From Phoronis australis (lineage: Eukaryota > Phoronida > Phoronidae): DNA of 64,000 nucleotides. The notes under the pieces were generated by a model, which ran no database searches, was not told the origin of the DNA, and worked only from the letters and a program-made list of their open reading frames with translations. Numbering within the stretch: the first letter of the stretch is position 1; each line of letters begins with the position of its first letter. The translations under genes and the position numbers were made by a program. The DNA lies in the NCBI GenBank assembly GCA_002633005.1, contig NMRA01000339.1, positions 332,510 to 396,509 on the forward strand, read 5' to 3'. Below, one piece after another: positions 24,701 to 36,646 of the stretch.

Positions 24701-27700
24701 TGAATATTTGGTTAGACAATAGTGTTTTTGCAACGTATTAATTATTTGGGAGTCTCTAGTTGACCTTGGTGGGAATTTCTGAAAGTACGCTTGAAAGAGT
24801 GTTTGATGTTCACTTTGTAGACATCTGTTATTTCTTCTTACTGAAAGTCTGCCATATCTGGAACTCAAAATCTTTCAATAACACCGTAACCATAATTTTT
24901 AATCAAAATCAAACTAGAAGTCTCGGATTGTCATTTTGCAGTCGTGGTAAAAAATTGGAAATTTCTGCACAGCTAATACTATTTTAAACTCTGTTACTTC
25001 ATTCTTACAGACTGTCAAGTTTAAGTCTTACCTGCTAAGCATGGGTATTGCTGATCCGGTTACTCGAGAAACGCATGGCTCGGGCAACAAGTACTTCAGA
25101 GAGCTGGCAAAACAACTTTCCAGCATACTGGAGCAGTCCCTCAAGGTAAACAAAGAATTTGAAGAGCACAAATTAACATAATTTACTTGAAAGGTTAATG
25201 TCAGTTAATTACACTAACTATATTCGCAACCGGTATCTTCTCATGGGCAAGCGATGGAGGGTCTGTGGAAGAGATGGTGAACGTCAAATGTTGGTTATTA
25301 GTGCCTAAGCTAGCAGACTTGTGGTACATGCATGTTTGTCGATAACGTAGTATGTGAATTACGCTTCACCTGACATGCACTTGTGGTTAACGTTATAGTT
25401 TTGGAATCAGTTTTCCAAAACAGCTTTACAGCTAGCAACAACCTGTGAGTAAGATCAGGTCAGTTTGATTTAATATGATTTGGACTTATTCTGGGGTCTG
25501 TTTTGTGAAAAGTGACTTGAAATTCAGTATTGTGCTCTGACTTCACAGTTCATTAATAATGGTTTAGCTGAGTAAATATACACAAATCACAATCTAGAAA
25601 TAATTTATAGAAATTTTCTCAGGCAGGTATGTGCATATTCCAGCGCGGGGACTTTGCACTTTCGGTCAACGAAGCTGTATTTTTTACTGAAACAGTTAAG
25701 CGGAGCACAAGACCTAATTTCTGAATTAAATCTTAAAAGGGAACTGTATTTTCAGAATAAATTCTGGATAGTTTTCCATGAATTGTTGATTAATTTCACA
25801 AATAATTCAACAACAAAAATTAAACTTATATTCTCTAACGAAGCTCAAAAATTAAACTTATATTCTCTAACGAAGCTCAAAAAAATTACCGGCTTGGAAC
25901 GCTGCTTAGTCTAGTGATGTATTTGGCGGGGGCTGTCACTGTCCTACTGTTAGCGTGCAATCAAGTAGCGTTTTTCATATTGTCGGAATAAGAAATTTTA
26001 GTGTGAAATGTCGGGTCACCAGGAATACCTGTTTGAGCCGAGGCAACACAAAGTGATGCCCAGTCATCGTCAGACGAAAATTTGCCGGTGCAACCAGTCC
26101 GTATCAACAATTTACACTTAGCTGGGCAGATAGTGGAAAAATCATGCATTTGATGATACAAGCACCAAAATTGGCATGGTGACTTCCTAAGGTATACTCA
26201 ACAGATCTACCCGACTAGCCACCTAAAAATCCAAAATGGCGGCCATTTTCAAAATGGCCGCCATTTGGTGCTTGTGGTTAACGCTTTTCCTCATAAATCT
26301 GTCTCTGCCCAACCGATTTTCATGAACTTGTTGTCAAATTATATGTTTTTGGATATGCTGATTTCATTTTTGATATTTCCAGAAGCATTTTAACACTATG
26401 TAGGCAACTACTGATAAAATAAACAAAAAATTACAACATCAAAATGCATTTTATTAACGAGAAACGGAACTGTGCTCTCGAACATCAAATACAAAATAAA
26501 TGGATGGAATCATAAATCACAAACTTAGTCGAACATGAACATCACATTAATGCTAAAATAATATATTGTCCAGTATCTATTGTCNGGTGCGCACGCTTGA
26601 GTTCACGCACTTGAATTGCTGGAATAGGCCTACACTTTACCTTGGTAATTGAACGTGTGAAAGACAAATCATATTTCACGCACATAGCCCCAGAAACAAG
26701 TAATGGGGTTTGAGAATTTCTTGGCAACTGAAAGTAAAGATGTGATCGCCGTTTGGGGATTAATAGGTTGTCATTTTCACTTTGGCTGTCTTATGGGAGA
26801 AAAACGAGGCGCACATATCTAAGTCACAATTGTCTTGCCGGGACCGCTTGCACGCTAACAATGGGACCGACCAGTGCCGCAGTGTGATATCAGGGATATT
26901 GTCGTGGATATTTGGTAAATGTAATAACGACATCTTAAGTGAAAAACAAACATATTTGTCCACCACAAAGTTTGATAAGTTGATCGCTTAAGAATTAATG
27001 GAAACACCGCTGTTTTGTGAGGTTTTTTATGTGGCCCGAAACTTTCTTCAGCAAATCCGAAAATTTGCAAAAGTGGCTGAAAATGTTAGCCAATGAAACG
27101 CGTCAAAGATCGATTCTGCATATCCCATGGTCACGCGACTTGCTTACAAGTCATCGGGAGGGCTGTTCTCAGTTAGTGGTCTTTTGAACTTGGATTTGGC
27201 AACAACCAAGTAATGGTCGGATTAACACTAGTTGCTTTATATTTGCCAGGTAGCTGCCGAGAAGTGTAAAAACTCAGCTCGCATTCGTTGGAAATTCTAG
27301 GTCGCATTTTGCGACTTGATACGAGCTGACAAGAATCTCAGCTCGCATTTCCAAATTTCAGGTCACAAATGCGACCTGCAGCTCGTTATGTCGAGCCCTG
27401 ATACACAAATACATAAATTAAAAAACTGATGTTAATATTATAATGACATATGATTACGAAATCAATGTAAATAAATCATTTTCATACTCATTAATACAAG
27501 GCTATCTACTCGCAAAAAGAGATTTAATATTATAAAAGCAATTTTAGTTAACTAAACCTTATTTTCATTTGAGTTGAGTTCTTGACATCCATATATGAGA
27601 AAAAATAATAATTTGTTGTTCAATTGCAGAATTTCAGAATATTTTTGTAAACATTGGGGGTATTGTTGGAGTCTCTGGAATAGCTGTACCCTCTGCTCCT

Positions 27701-30700
27701 TGCATACATCACAAGCAAAGAAACATGTGCATTTGTCTGAGTGTCTCCACAAGAACACAGAGGTGAAATATTAAAATTATGTCTAAATTCCTTGATGTTT
27801 AGGAATAGACCGCATCTTAATCTGTATAGGATTATTTCATGGTTTCGAGGAAGTTGGGATGATAGTGATCAAAGAAAGATTACTCAACGAGACATGTCTT
27901 CAAGGAGTGTATCCCATCTATGGCAGTGTTTGTTCTATAAGTTTTATGTTACAGGCCAAAGATATGGTATCCTTATCTAAATCCATTGCCAATAAGATAC
28001 GAGACAGACAAGGGGATATAACAGAAGATGAGGTGAGAATTAATAAATAACATTATTTAGATATTGATTGAAGCAAATCAATCTGTGAATTACTGCAGAA
28101 CTTGATTATAAAATATGAACATTTGGTTAGACAATAGTGTTTTTGCAACGTATTAATTATTTTGGAGTCTCTAGTTGACCTTGGTGGGAATTTTTGAAAG
28201 TACGCTTGAAAGAGTGTTTGATGTTCACTTTGTAGACGTCTGTTACTTCTTCTTACTGGAAGTCTGCAAAATCTGGAGCTCAAAATTTTTCAATAACACC
28301 GTAACTATAATTTTTAATCAAAATCAAACTAGAAATCTCGGATTGTCATTTTGCAGTCGTAAACAATTGGAAATTTCTGCACAGCTAATACTATTTTGTT
28401 ACTTCATTCTTACAGACTGTCAAGTTTAAGTCTTACCTCCTAAGCATGGGTATTGCTGATCCGGTCACTCGAGAAACGCATGGCTCGGGCAACAAGTACT
28501 TCAGAGAGCTGGCGAAACAACTGTCCAGTATACTGGAGCAGTCCCTCAAGGTAAATAAAGAATTTGAAGAGCACAAATTAACATAATTTACTTGAAAGGT
28601 TAATGTCAGTTAATTACACTAACTATATTTGCCCCTGTATGGGCATGCGATGGAGGCACTGTGGAAGAGATGGTGACCGTCAAATGTTGGTTATTAGTGC
28701 CTAAGCTAGCAGACTTGTGGTACATGCATGTTTGTCGATAACGTAGTATGTGAATTACACTTCACCTAACATGCACTAGTGGTTAACGCTATTCTTTTGG
28801 AATCAGTTTTCCAAAACAGCTTTACAGCTAGCAACAACCTGTGAGTAAGATCAGGTCAGTTTGATTTAATATGATTTGGACTTATTCTGGGGTCTGTTTT
28901 GTGAAAAGTGACTTGAAATTCAGTCTTGTGCTCCCACTTCACAGTTCATTAATAATGATTTAGCTGGGTAATTATGCACAAATCACAATCTAGAAATAAT
29001 TTATACAAATTTTCTCAGGCAGTTATGCACATATTCCAGTGCAGGGACTTTGCACTTTTGGTCAAGGAGGCTGTATTTTTTACTGAAACAGTTGAGCCGA
29101 GCACTAGACCTAATTTCTGACTTAAGTCTTTAAAGTCACTTTTCATGAAACATTACCCTAGCAAGGTAACGGAGAGTTATTTGAGGGAAAGAGAAAAGTT
29201 AGTACTTAGACCAGGACGTTTATGGCATATGATTATGCTCGTTTCTTGAAGTATATAATGTACAGGAGTTTTCAAAAAACGTGATGGAATTTCTGTTTGA
29301 AAATATGAACGTTCGAAATAAAATTTTCTGGATAATTTGCAGCCATGTTTTCCGTATTGTTTCCTTCTGTATTTTCACCATTTCCGTGACGATGTCTGAA
29401 GAATTTTGACGGAGCTTATCAACTTTTTTTGAAGAATGCAGTGACTGAGAAATCTAAGCTTTCCTCGCTTTGATCTATGGGCCATGGTTTAATCTTCATA
29501 CTCGAAATTGAACTCGGAAGTATTTTTGATAAAATAAATTTTAATCTGTTCTTGTTTTGTGCGAATTCAAAAAATTTGTCTATTTCTGTGCATTGTGGTT
29601 TACATGGACATTCGTCTGACCCTAGTTTGCACTTGATGACCCCAGCATGGAAGCTACAAGTTCAAGTTTGAACTTGAAATCTCGAGTTTTAACTTGAATC
29701 TAGAGTGAACTTGGAATAGTCAACTGTCCACATAAACTATAATGCACTCTAGCACAAAATAAGACTTGTATCTTGAATTCACACAAAAGTAGAGCAGAAA
29801 TTGTCAAAAATAATCTTGAGTACGAAGATTAGTTCATTTGAATAATGTTGTTGATTGTCACCAGGAAAGTGGAGGTATCATGACGCTGACTGACGTGTAT
29901 TGTCGGGTCAACCGAGCCAGAGGCATGGAGCTACTGTCTCCTGACGACTTGGTCAATGCCTGTCGGCAGTTGGATAGCTTGGGCTTACCTGTCAGGTGGG
30001 TGTCTTAATAATTCACGGATTTGTGGAATGAGATGTGTCCAGACATAGTATCTTATAAAATTGCCTATTTATTCAACTTATGTTTTTGGGTCAAAAATAA
30101 GATGACACTATGGTGGCCTAGCAGAGGCATTGGCAACTTTGCAGTGTGAGAAGTGATGTGTGGATAAATCGGACCTAAACCATTTCAACCATTCTGTCTC
30201 TGTTTAGTTTTCTCCAACATCCTGCATCTCATGTCTTTGTGTTTGTCAGGCTACGCGTGTTTGACAGCGGGGTTATGGTGCTTCAACTATTGTCACACAG
30301 TGAAGAGGCGCTTACAAAACAAACAAAGGTCCTAGTACAAGACAAGACGTCATTAACAGCCGAAGAATTGTCACATCTCGTTGGAGTGTCTGTGGTGTTA
30401 GCCAAGGAGAGGTACAGGAAGATATTTTGTCATTGTATATTAGTGTCAGACATGTATTTTGTCATTGTATATTAGTGTCAGACATGTATTTTGTCATTGT
30501 ATAGTAGAGTCAGACATGTATTTTGTCATTGTATATTAGTGTCAGACATGTATTTTCTAGAATTCTTAAGACACTTGCAAGTAAAAGTTTAAGATGCCAT
30601 ATGACAAAAATCAAGATGTAGGGAGGACTCCTCGTCAGAAAGGATCAGCAAGGCTGAAATGGCGTAATTGTATCTGGTCACCCAACACCATTTGATGCAG

Positions 30701-31133
30701 GCATAGTAGTGCAGGTTTTCACTACGAGCCTGGTGCAGACCAGAACCAACTTAGTGATATTTTATTTTTTGGTCTATTCTACCAATAAAAACATTCTTTC
30801 TGTTTAGGAGAAACGAGGCAAAGGTGAGGAGTGATCATACCTGTATAGTTTTCATTATCCATACTATATGTTACAAATTATAGATGAACTGCATTATAAG
30901 GCAATAAAACTCTCTACTGTAACAATACTTTCGTTGCGACTTGCTTTATTTTGCAAAAAACATTCTTAACTTTGTGTGATCTTATCTGTATAAAGGTAGT
31001 CCTCATAATAACTGATTAATTTTCTCTCATTTCCAGGTTGTTACTGGCAGAAAAGGTTGGAGCAGTGTGCAGAGATGACTCAGTTGAGGGACTAAGATAC
31101 TATCCAAATTTATTTGTGGAGAAAGTTTCATGA
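18757..31133 (+). CDS. VPS36: VPS36, ESCRT-II complex subunit (384 aa)
   Basis: Exons: 18757-18852, 20250-20318, 21483-21668, 22169-22243, 23107-23232, 24533-24610, 25011-25145, 29865-29995, 30250-30411, 31037-31133 (stop TGA 31131-31133). All have GT-AG borders and matching phases; the 1155 nt give 384 residues, almost the length of the human protein (386). The start is ATG 18757, [11 protein letters not shown], which aligns with the conserved MDRF start. Residues 1 to about 140 form the GLUE domain, which binds phosphoinositide and ubiquitin; about 143-210 are a helical linker ([28 protein letters not shown]); the rest is the two winged-helix EAP45 domain ([44 protein letters not shown]). 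There are no yeast-type NZF fingers. The protein joins VPS22 and VPS25 on endosomes to sort ubiquitinated cargo into multivesicular bodies. Exons 6-7 and 8-10 each occur twice in the window. The gene converges on UNC50. Confidence 0.97.
20770..20870 (-). other. Possible tRNA-related B-box remnant in VPS36 intron 2
   Basis: On the minus strand, GAGTTCAAGTCC (about 20812-20823) fits a pol III B-box, but no convincing A-box or cloverleaf can be drawn. At most an old SINE relic. The remaining intron sequence (19000-21480) shows nothing else I recognise, apart from a short foldback-family piece at about 19028-19058. Confidence 0.2.
23850..24525 (-). mobile_element. LINE 3' end in VPS36 intron 5, abutting exon 6
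   Basis: The minus strand encodes the end of ORF2: [33 protein letters not shown] and then, after a frameshift, [16 protein letters not shown]. This is the pattern of LINE C-terminal tails (E..L.RLR.G, then CG...H..., then QR). It aligns with the tail at 2608-2886 (LEIALYRSTCGLFLN). The 3' noncoding end near 23850-23940 matches 2170-2300. The fragment ends about 8 bp before VPS36 exon 6. Confidence 0.7.
23966..25736. repeat. Duplicated block, copy A (VPS36 exons 6-7)
   Basis: Homologous to 27401-29133 over its whole length, introns and LINE piece included, with scattered substitutions and small indels. The two copies are about 3.4 kb apart. Homology starts at ATACACAAATACATAAATT in both copies. 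Confidence 0.9.
25815..25878. repeat. Perfect 2 x 32-bp tandem repeat
   Basis: The unit begins AAAAATTAAACTTATATTCT and occurs exactly twice in a row. It lies just past the end of duplicated block A. No coding role. Confidence 0.9.
26585..26585. other. Single N, probable assembly join
   Basis: One ambiguous base in otherwise clean sequence. It lies between duplicated blocks A and B and may mark a contig join. The bases around it (25880-27400) hold no gene; 26226-26266 contains a small palindrome CCAAAATGGCGGCCATTTT / AAAATGGCCGCCATTTTGG-like. Confidence 0.6.
27401..29133. repeat. Duplicated block, copy B (VPS36 exons 6-7 and LINE 3' end)
   Basis: Second copy of 23966-25736. It includes the LINE piece (27401-27945, minus strand, [18 protein letters not shown] in one frame) and both exons. 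Exon 7 differs from copy A at five positions, all synonymous; exon 6 encodes the same peptide. Confidence 0.9.
27955..28550 (+). CDS. VPS36: Duplicate VPS36 exons 6 and 7
   Basis: Exons 27955-28032 (78 nt) and 28416-28550 (135 nt) repeat 24533-24610 and 25011-25145 with intact acceptor and donor sites and identical protein. Together they add 213 nt, a multiple of three, so inclusion of both sets would give a protein with an in-frame internal repeat of 71 residues. Because the surrounding introns are also duplicated and differ like alleles, I read this as a second haplotype in the assembly rather than true extra exons. Confidence 0.85.
29480..29832. mobile_element. Foldback element of the AATCTT...ACTCGA family in VPS36 intron 7
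   Basis: The left part TTTAATCTTCATACTCGAAA pairs loosely with the right part TCTTGAGTACGAAGATTA; the centre holds ACTTGAAATCTCGAGTTTTA. The same element is at about 34930-35290 (duplicate block) and 46400-46800. Confidence 0.6.
30424..30553 (+). repeat. 32-bp minisatellite, 4 copies
   Basis: The unit ATTTTGTCATTGTATATTAG... ends ...TCAGACATGT and starts 12 bp after the donor of VPS36 exon 9. The block-D counterpart has 3 copies. Confidence 0.9.
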
Positions 31134-32240
31134 AATGCCCGTCTCATCCATACAGTTATTCCACAAGAACTACTCATTTATGCAGTCACATCTTTGTCAA
31201 CACAGTAATGCATGGCAGAGCAGCCTTTTTATCTCATCCAACTGTAAGAAAACAGGTTCGTTTGATTGTTTCAGTTTCCCATGACTGGCTTTGGATCTTT
31301 TATCTGTTGATTGTGCCTTATTGCAAGTACAGGGAAATATCTATCATGGACTTTGCAATAACCATTTTAGTGGAGAAAAGACAGAAGTTATGAATGTCAA
31401 CAGACGCTTGAGCATCAGTCTCTGAAACATGGACTGCTCATAAAAAATAGCAAATACGCAATAGCTTGCAATATCAGATTGCTTTTTTGTTGGGTAAAAT
31501 ATCAATTCTGAGAATGTAAAGGTCACAGATGTTATAATTATCTTACGTTGTGCAAAAATTTCAAAAATGTTCGCACATAGTAATATTGTATCCCAATTGT
31601 CAGATTACCATGTGATCTCAATATACATGTAATGTGTGCTAGATGTTCCAATGAAGTGTACTTTGTCCACAGGGGCTTGTTATTGTGAATACTGAATGAA
31701 TGTAGATATGAAGCCGCAACAAAGTTTTTACTCTGGAAACATTTAATAACTTATTTTGCAACAGAAATAATATATTTCCATGAAATTATCCCAAATACGT
31801 TATGTACACTTGGTAAAAGAACAAAACAACCTAGTTCCTCACTTCCTCAATGCAACCATTAGCAGGTCTTTAACTACACATGTGTAAGCGTATAACAGAG
31901 CACAAGATCAAATTTTGCAAGTTGCCTGCAACAGATATCTAATTAACCCTCTCTAGTTTTTATAAGCTTGATACTGAGCTGATATTCCCCTCTAAGAAGC
32001 TGCCCAGTTATGCAATGAAACATTTTGTGGGCAGACAAGCAGCAGATCTATCTTAACTGGTATTTTGTAATGGCCCGTGATTTAACCAGTGGATACTCAG
32101 CGTACATCAAATTTCTGTGTCCAATGCACTTGTTGGCAAGTATTAACGATCTTCACACTGTTCATCTGCATTCTTGTATTGTGTACTTATACACATCCAG
32201 AGAACGCTGATTCAATATGCCTTTTTGGCGTTGTAAACCT
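31134..32240. other. Convergent intergenic stretch VPS36 / UNC50 (copy C)
   Basis: Holds the 3' UTRs of both genes. No further coding exon is seen. The matching stretch in block D is 36647-37758. The open frames shared by both copies here are not conserved proteins I recognise. Confidence 0.6.
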
Positions 32241-32383
32241 CTAGCCCTCAAACACCCGCTTTCTGTAGAAATGACTCAGTCCAAGGGTAAAGTTCCAGCC
32301 AAAAATCAGTGATAATATGTACACGACCACAAGCACTGTCAGCGGGAATAGAAACGCCCTGGTTTTCTTGATGAATGGTAACA
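32241..32383 (-). CDS. UNC50: Duplicate UNC50 last exon
   Basis: 143 nt from acceptor GTTCCAG to stop TAG (32243-32241), repeating 37759-37901. It encodes the last membrane region and C-terminus (LSLIFGWNFTLGLSHFYRK). One residue differs between copies: VVVY here, VIVY at 37759-37901. The other UNC50 exons are not duplicated. Confidence 0.9.
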
Positions 32384-32538
32384 CTGGAACAACATGAAAC
32401 ACAACATGTTGAAACAACGTTCTGATAAATGCAATCTTATATGTTCATAACAGGAAGTTACATATGACCTATTGAATAGGTCATCAGGGCTGCGTTCCGT
32501 AGATGCAAGAAACTATGAAAAATGCTACAGTCAAGTGA

Positions 32539-33337
32539 CCTAATTATCGGACGTTTTGGCACATTTTGCATTATATTTAATTGAAAATACTACGGATTGT
32601 TGTAAATTCTTTGCTGAAATAAAGAATTACCTTTATAGAATTGTTGTGTTACTATATCTTGTCACCGAAAGCCACATTTATGTTCCGACTGAACTTTAAA
32701 AAACACAACAAGCAAACCTTCGGAGAACCTAAATATCGGACACCATGTTTCCCCATACGCCACACCGCGGAAAACTGACTAACCACGTAATGGCCGCGGG
32801 CACCTTGTAGCCAAATTTCAGCTCGAGTGTTTTGACATATATGCTGCTAGAACACAGGTCCATTCGCAACAAAATTATCCATGAAATGAAATCTGATGAC
32901 GGCGCCAAGTCATTTCGATGAATTAGTGCAGACGACTAAAGCACGTGCAAACTCACTGCAGTTTTTATTATCACTTTGGCTTCTTGATATGACACCCGCA
33001 CGTGCGCGGTCGGGGTTTGACTTGAGTTTAAAAACAAATAAAAAAATGGAACAGTAACATATTGTCAGTTCAATGAGAAAGTTTCATTGTGGAAAAAGAT
33101 TTTATTTTCAACTTTTATAACCGATTTATGCGATCGTCCAGTTTAGGCCGACTTGGGGGTCTAAATTGCACCCTCTCTCGGTGAAATCAAAACGAGGCAA
33201 CGCTGTAAAAAACGAGACGGTGCCGGACATTGAATGCATTACAACGGAACAACAATTGGTGTCATTTAATTCTCAGATTATGCTTCAAGTAAGATTTTTT
33301 GAAATGTCCGATATTTAGGTTCCGTCCGATAATTAGG
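32539..33337. mobile_element. Foldback DNA element at the end of block C
   Basis: The ends are ACCTAATTATCGGAC at 32539 and GTCCGATAATTAGGT ending near 33337. Inner copies of the motif are AACCTAAATATCGGAC (about 32727) and GTCCGATATTTAGGTT (about 33306), so the inverted ends are nested. About 800 bp with no transposase. Homology with block D stops about 12 bp before this element. Confidence 0.7.
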
Positions 33338-34600
33338 TAGGTGTAGTGTGGGCATGCTTCTATCACAAGCAGTGTTACAGACACTAACGGATGTAACAAA
33401 AATTGAAAGAGCTCTTAAAAAAGAAAAAGACCAAGCTGATGATGGAAATAATGTTGAGCTCACTAGAAAATTAAGGAAATTGTCATTCAGTTACATGTAC
33501 ATTTAACAGTGCTCAAAGAAATATACTATACATGTCTTGCCACCACAATGAACCACTTGCAACAAATCAGATTTCATCACAGGGGAACTTCACAAACAAA
33601 AGAAAAGTTGAAAGGCTATCCCAGTTCCAAACATTCAATTGTCAATACGCCTACCTATTCTTAATTTGAAAAGGTGTCATTCATGGTAAATAATCTTTAG
33701 TTTAGGTCACAGAACAAAAATTATTTTGCTTGATGAATTTGTAGTAATAGTGGTCTCAATCTCAAATGTATTGGCAGTAGTTTTTATCTACATGTAAGTG
33801 ATAAGCACTGCTTTTTATGAACTTCTAAGCCTATTTTGAGATTTATGTAAAATCATGAGCAGTGTTTGGAATTTGAGAAATATAAAATGGAAATATTGCC
33901 TATGTTCTGTAATTTATTTATCTTGAAAATTCAAATATTGCGTAGGTTTCAGTATCTCACATTTTGAAGATTCTTGAATTGAGTTTTTAGCAAAGGAAAA
34001 TTTTTACTCGTCCAATTATGTGCTATTTAAAACAGGAAGCGTCAAATGAAATTTTAGCTCTACAGCAAAAAAGATGCTTTTCAATTTCGAACAAAATCTA
34101 TTACCAAGATGACCATTATTCTAGTTTCAAAGGCTGAACTACAGCATTAAAGATGATAAAAATGTTTCTGTGTTTCAAATTGTTTGAAGGCAGCTGCACA
34201 GTGCAATCAATGCTAGTAACGATGATCATTTCTCTTAATGCTTATTTTTGCTGAGCACTTACTAGACAAAATGAAATTTCAGTTGCTGGCCATTGTGTGC
34301 TAAAATGAAGATTATTTTGGTTATCTATTCCAGTTAAATAGGATTACTGTAACAAGGTGTTAAGATGAAACGGTATCCAGGTTGTCAAAACTTTTTTTTA
34401 TTTTGGGTAGGGTGCAGGCTTGCAGACATTTTTTTTTAACTTGAACCATTTGTATGCAAGCTGTATGCCGAGACACCAACAGTTAACAAAGCACGCTACC
34501 ACATATTCGGGTTGAAATCTGTGATCTGCCTCCTCATCATGATTGTTTGCTGTTACATGCTTAAACAGCAAACTACCAGTGTACCATTCACAAACGAGCC
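33338..34600. other. AT-rich intergenic DNA, no gene seen
   Basis: Unique sequence between the foldback element and the assembly join. No spliced coding signal recognised. Confidence 0.4.
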
Positions 34601-34800
34601 TTGCAACAGCATGTCATTGCACCATCTCCAGTTGCTAATGGGTGGCTTTTGGACCGGGGTAGTCTGATGCTCCACTGGATGACTCTGCCTTTAGCCCCAG
34701 AAAATGCCATGAAAAATGTTAATGGCAAGTGTAAAAGAAGTGGTTGTAGTAGAAAAATGTGCTCTTGTTTGGAGTCAGTTCTTTTTGTAGGAGCTCAGAA
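34601..34800 (+). pseudogene. Transposon-derived cysteine-rich (CxC) relic
   Basis: The frame reads NGWLLDRGSLMLHW, LPLAPENAMKNV and then GKCKRSGCSRKMCSCLE. The pattern GW...W...PxAPE followed by C.C...C....C.C is common at the end of polyproteins or accessory proteins of some animal mobile elements. It has no start of its own and is cut at the assembly join at 34821. Assignment is by pattern memory only. Confidence 0.4.
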
Positions 34801-34820
34801 TACAGTAGTATGTTTTCTGG

Positions 34821-34821
34821 N
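34821..34821. other. Single N exactly at the start of duplicate block D
   Basis: The N directly precedes ATGTCTGAAGAATTTTGACG, the first base homologous to block C. This coincidence is what a contig join looks like. Confidence 0.8.
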
Positions 34822-35319
34822 ATGTCTGAAGAATTTTGACGGAGCTTATCAATTTTTTTTGAAAACTACAGATTCTTGAAGAATGCAGTTGCTGAGAAAT
34901 CTAAGCTTTCCTCGCTTTGATGTATGGGCCATGGTTTAATCTTCATACTCTAAATCAAACTCGGAAGTATTTTTGATAAAATAAATTTTAATCTGTTATA
35001 GTTTTGTGCGAATTCAAGATATTTGTCTTTTTCTGTGCTGGAGGTTATTATGGTTTACATGGACATTCGTCTGTCCCTAGTTTGCACTTGATGACCCCAG
35101 CATTGAAGCTACAAGTTCAAGTTTGAACTCGAAGTCTTGAGTTTTTACTTGAATCAAGGGCGAACTTGGAATAGTCAACCGTCCACATAAACTATAATGC
35201 ACTCTAGCACAAAATAAAACGTGTACCTTGAATTCACACAAAAGTAGAGCAGAAATTGTCAAAAATAATCTTGAGTACGAAGATTAGTTTGTTTGAATAA
35301 TGTTGTTGATTGTCACCAG

Positions 35320-36646
35320 GAAAGTGGAGGTATCATGACGCTGACTGACGTGTATTGTCGGGTCAACCGAGCCAGAGGCATGGAGCTACTGTCTCCTGAC
35401 GACTTGGTCAATGCCTGTCGGCAGTTGGATAGCTTGGGCTTACCTGTCAGGTGGGTGTCTTTACTTTTAATTCATGGATTAGTGTGATTTCTATTTTACT
35501 TTTAAATTTTCTGTCTGAACTTTTTATGGTCTTTCTCTATTATTTACTAGCATCAAAATGTAAATTTCAACGAGATGTGTCCAGACATAGTTTCGCACAA
35601 AATTGCCTATTTATTCTACTTATGTTTTTTGGTCAAAAATAAGATGACACTATGGTGGCCTAGCAGAGGCATGGCAACTTTGCAGTCTGAGAAGTGATGT
35701 GTGGATAAATTGGACCTAAACCATTTCATCCATTCTGACTCTATTTAGTTTTCTCCAACATCCTACATCTCATGTCTTTGTGTCTGTCAGGCTACGCGTG
35801 TTTGACAGCGGGGTTATGGTGCTTCAACTATTGTCACACAGTGAAGAGGCACTTACAAAACAAACAAAGGTCCTAGTACAAGACAAGACGTCATTAACAG
35901 CTGAAGAATTGTCACATCTCGTTGGAGTGTCTGTGGTGTTAGCCAAAGAGAGGTACAGGAAGATAATATTTTGTCATTGTATATTAGTGTCAGACATGTA
36001 TTTTGTCATTGTATGTTAGTGTCAGACATGTATTTTGTCATTGTATATTAGTGTCAGACATGTATTTTCTTGAATTCTTAAGACACTTGCAAGTAAAAGT
36101 TTAAGATGCCGTATGACAAAAATCAAGATGTAGGGAGGACTCCTCGTCAGAAAGGATCAGCAAGGCTGAAATGGCGTAATTGTATCTGGTCACCCAACAC
36201 CATTTGATGCAGGCATAGTAGTGCAGGTTTTCACTACGAGTCTGGCACAGACCAGAACCAACTTTAATAGTGATATGTTATTTTTTGGTCTATTCTACCA
36301 ATAAAAACATTCTTTCTGTTTAGGAGAAACGAGGCAAAGGTGAGGAGTGATCATACCTGTATAGTTTTCATTATCCACATTATTTGTTACAAATTATAGA
36401 TGGAACTGCATTATAAGGCAATAAAACTCTCTACTGTAACAACACTTTCGTTGTGACTTGCTTCATTTTGCAAAAAACATTCTTAACTTTATGTGATCTT
36501 ATCTGTATAAAGGTAGTCCTCATAATAACTGATTGACTCTCATTTCCAGGTTGTTACTGGCAGAAAAGGTTGGAGCAGTGTGCAGAGATGACTCAGTTGA
36601 GGGACTAAGATACTATCCAAATTTATTTGTGGAGAAAGTTTCATGA
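35320..36646 (+). CDS. VPS36: Duplicate VPS36 exons 8-10
   Basis: Exons 35320-35450, 35791-35952 and 36550-36646 (stop TGA 36644-36646) repeat 29865-31133 with the same lengths, phases and protein. In exon 9 I see three third-position changes (in GCG/GCA, GCC/GCT and AAG/AAA codons), all silent. Intron 8 is longer here (a short insertion of about 55 bp near 35487-35550). Either this set or the one at 29865 is the partner of exons 1-7; both cannot serve one normal transcript. Confidence 0.9.
35968..36066 (+). repeat. 32-bp minisatellite, 3 copies
   Basis: Same unit as 30424-30553 with one copy fewer, at the same place after the VPS36 exon 9 donor. Confidence 0.9.

Larger units (their letters stand above)
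29391..32527. repeat. Duplicated block, copy C (VPS36 exons 8-10 and UNC50 last exon)
   Basis: Homologous to 34822-38045 throughout exons, introns and the convergent intergenic stretch. Homology starts at ATGTCTGAAGAATTTTGACG in both copies and ends after CTATGAAAAATGCTA. Small indels include a minisatellite copy-number change. Confidence 0.95.

Noticed and set aside
30424-30553. CRISPR-like array
   Set aside because: The repeats are directly contiguous with no unique spacers, in a eukaryotic intron: a minisatellite.
31130-31393. Frame starting at the VPS36 stop and repeated at 36643-36906
   Set aside because: Present in both copies only because the whole block is duplicated; it lies in the VPS36 3' UTR and shows no protein family.
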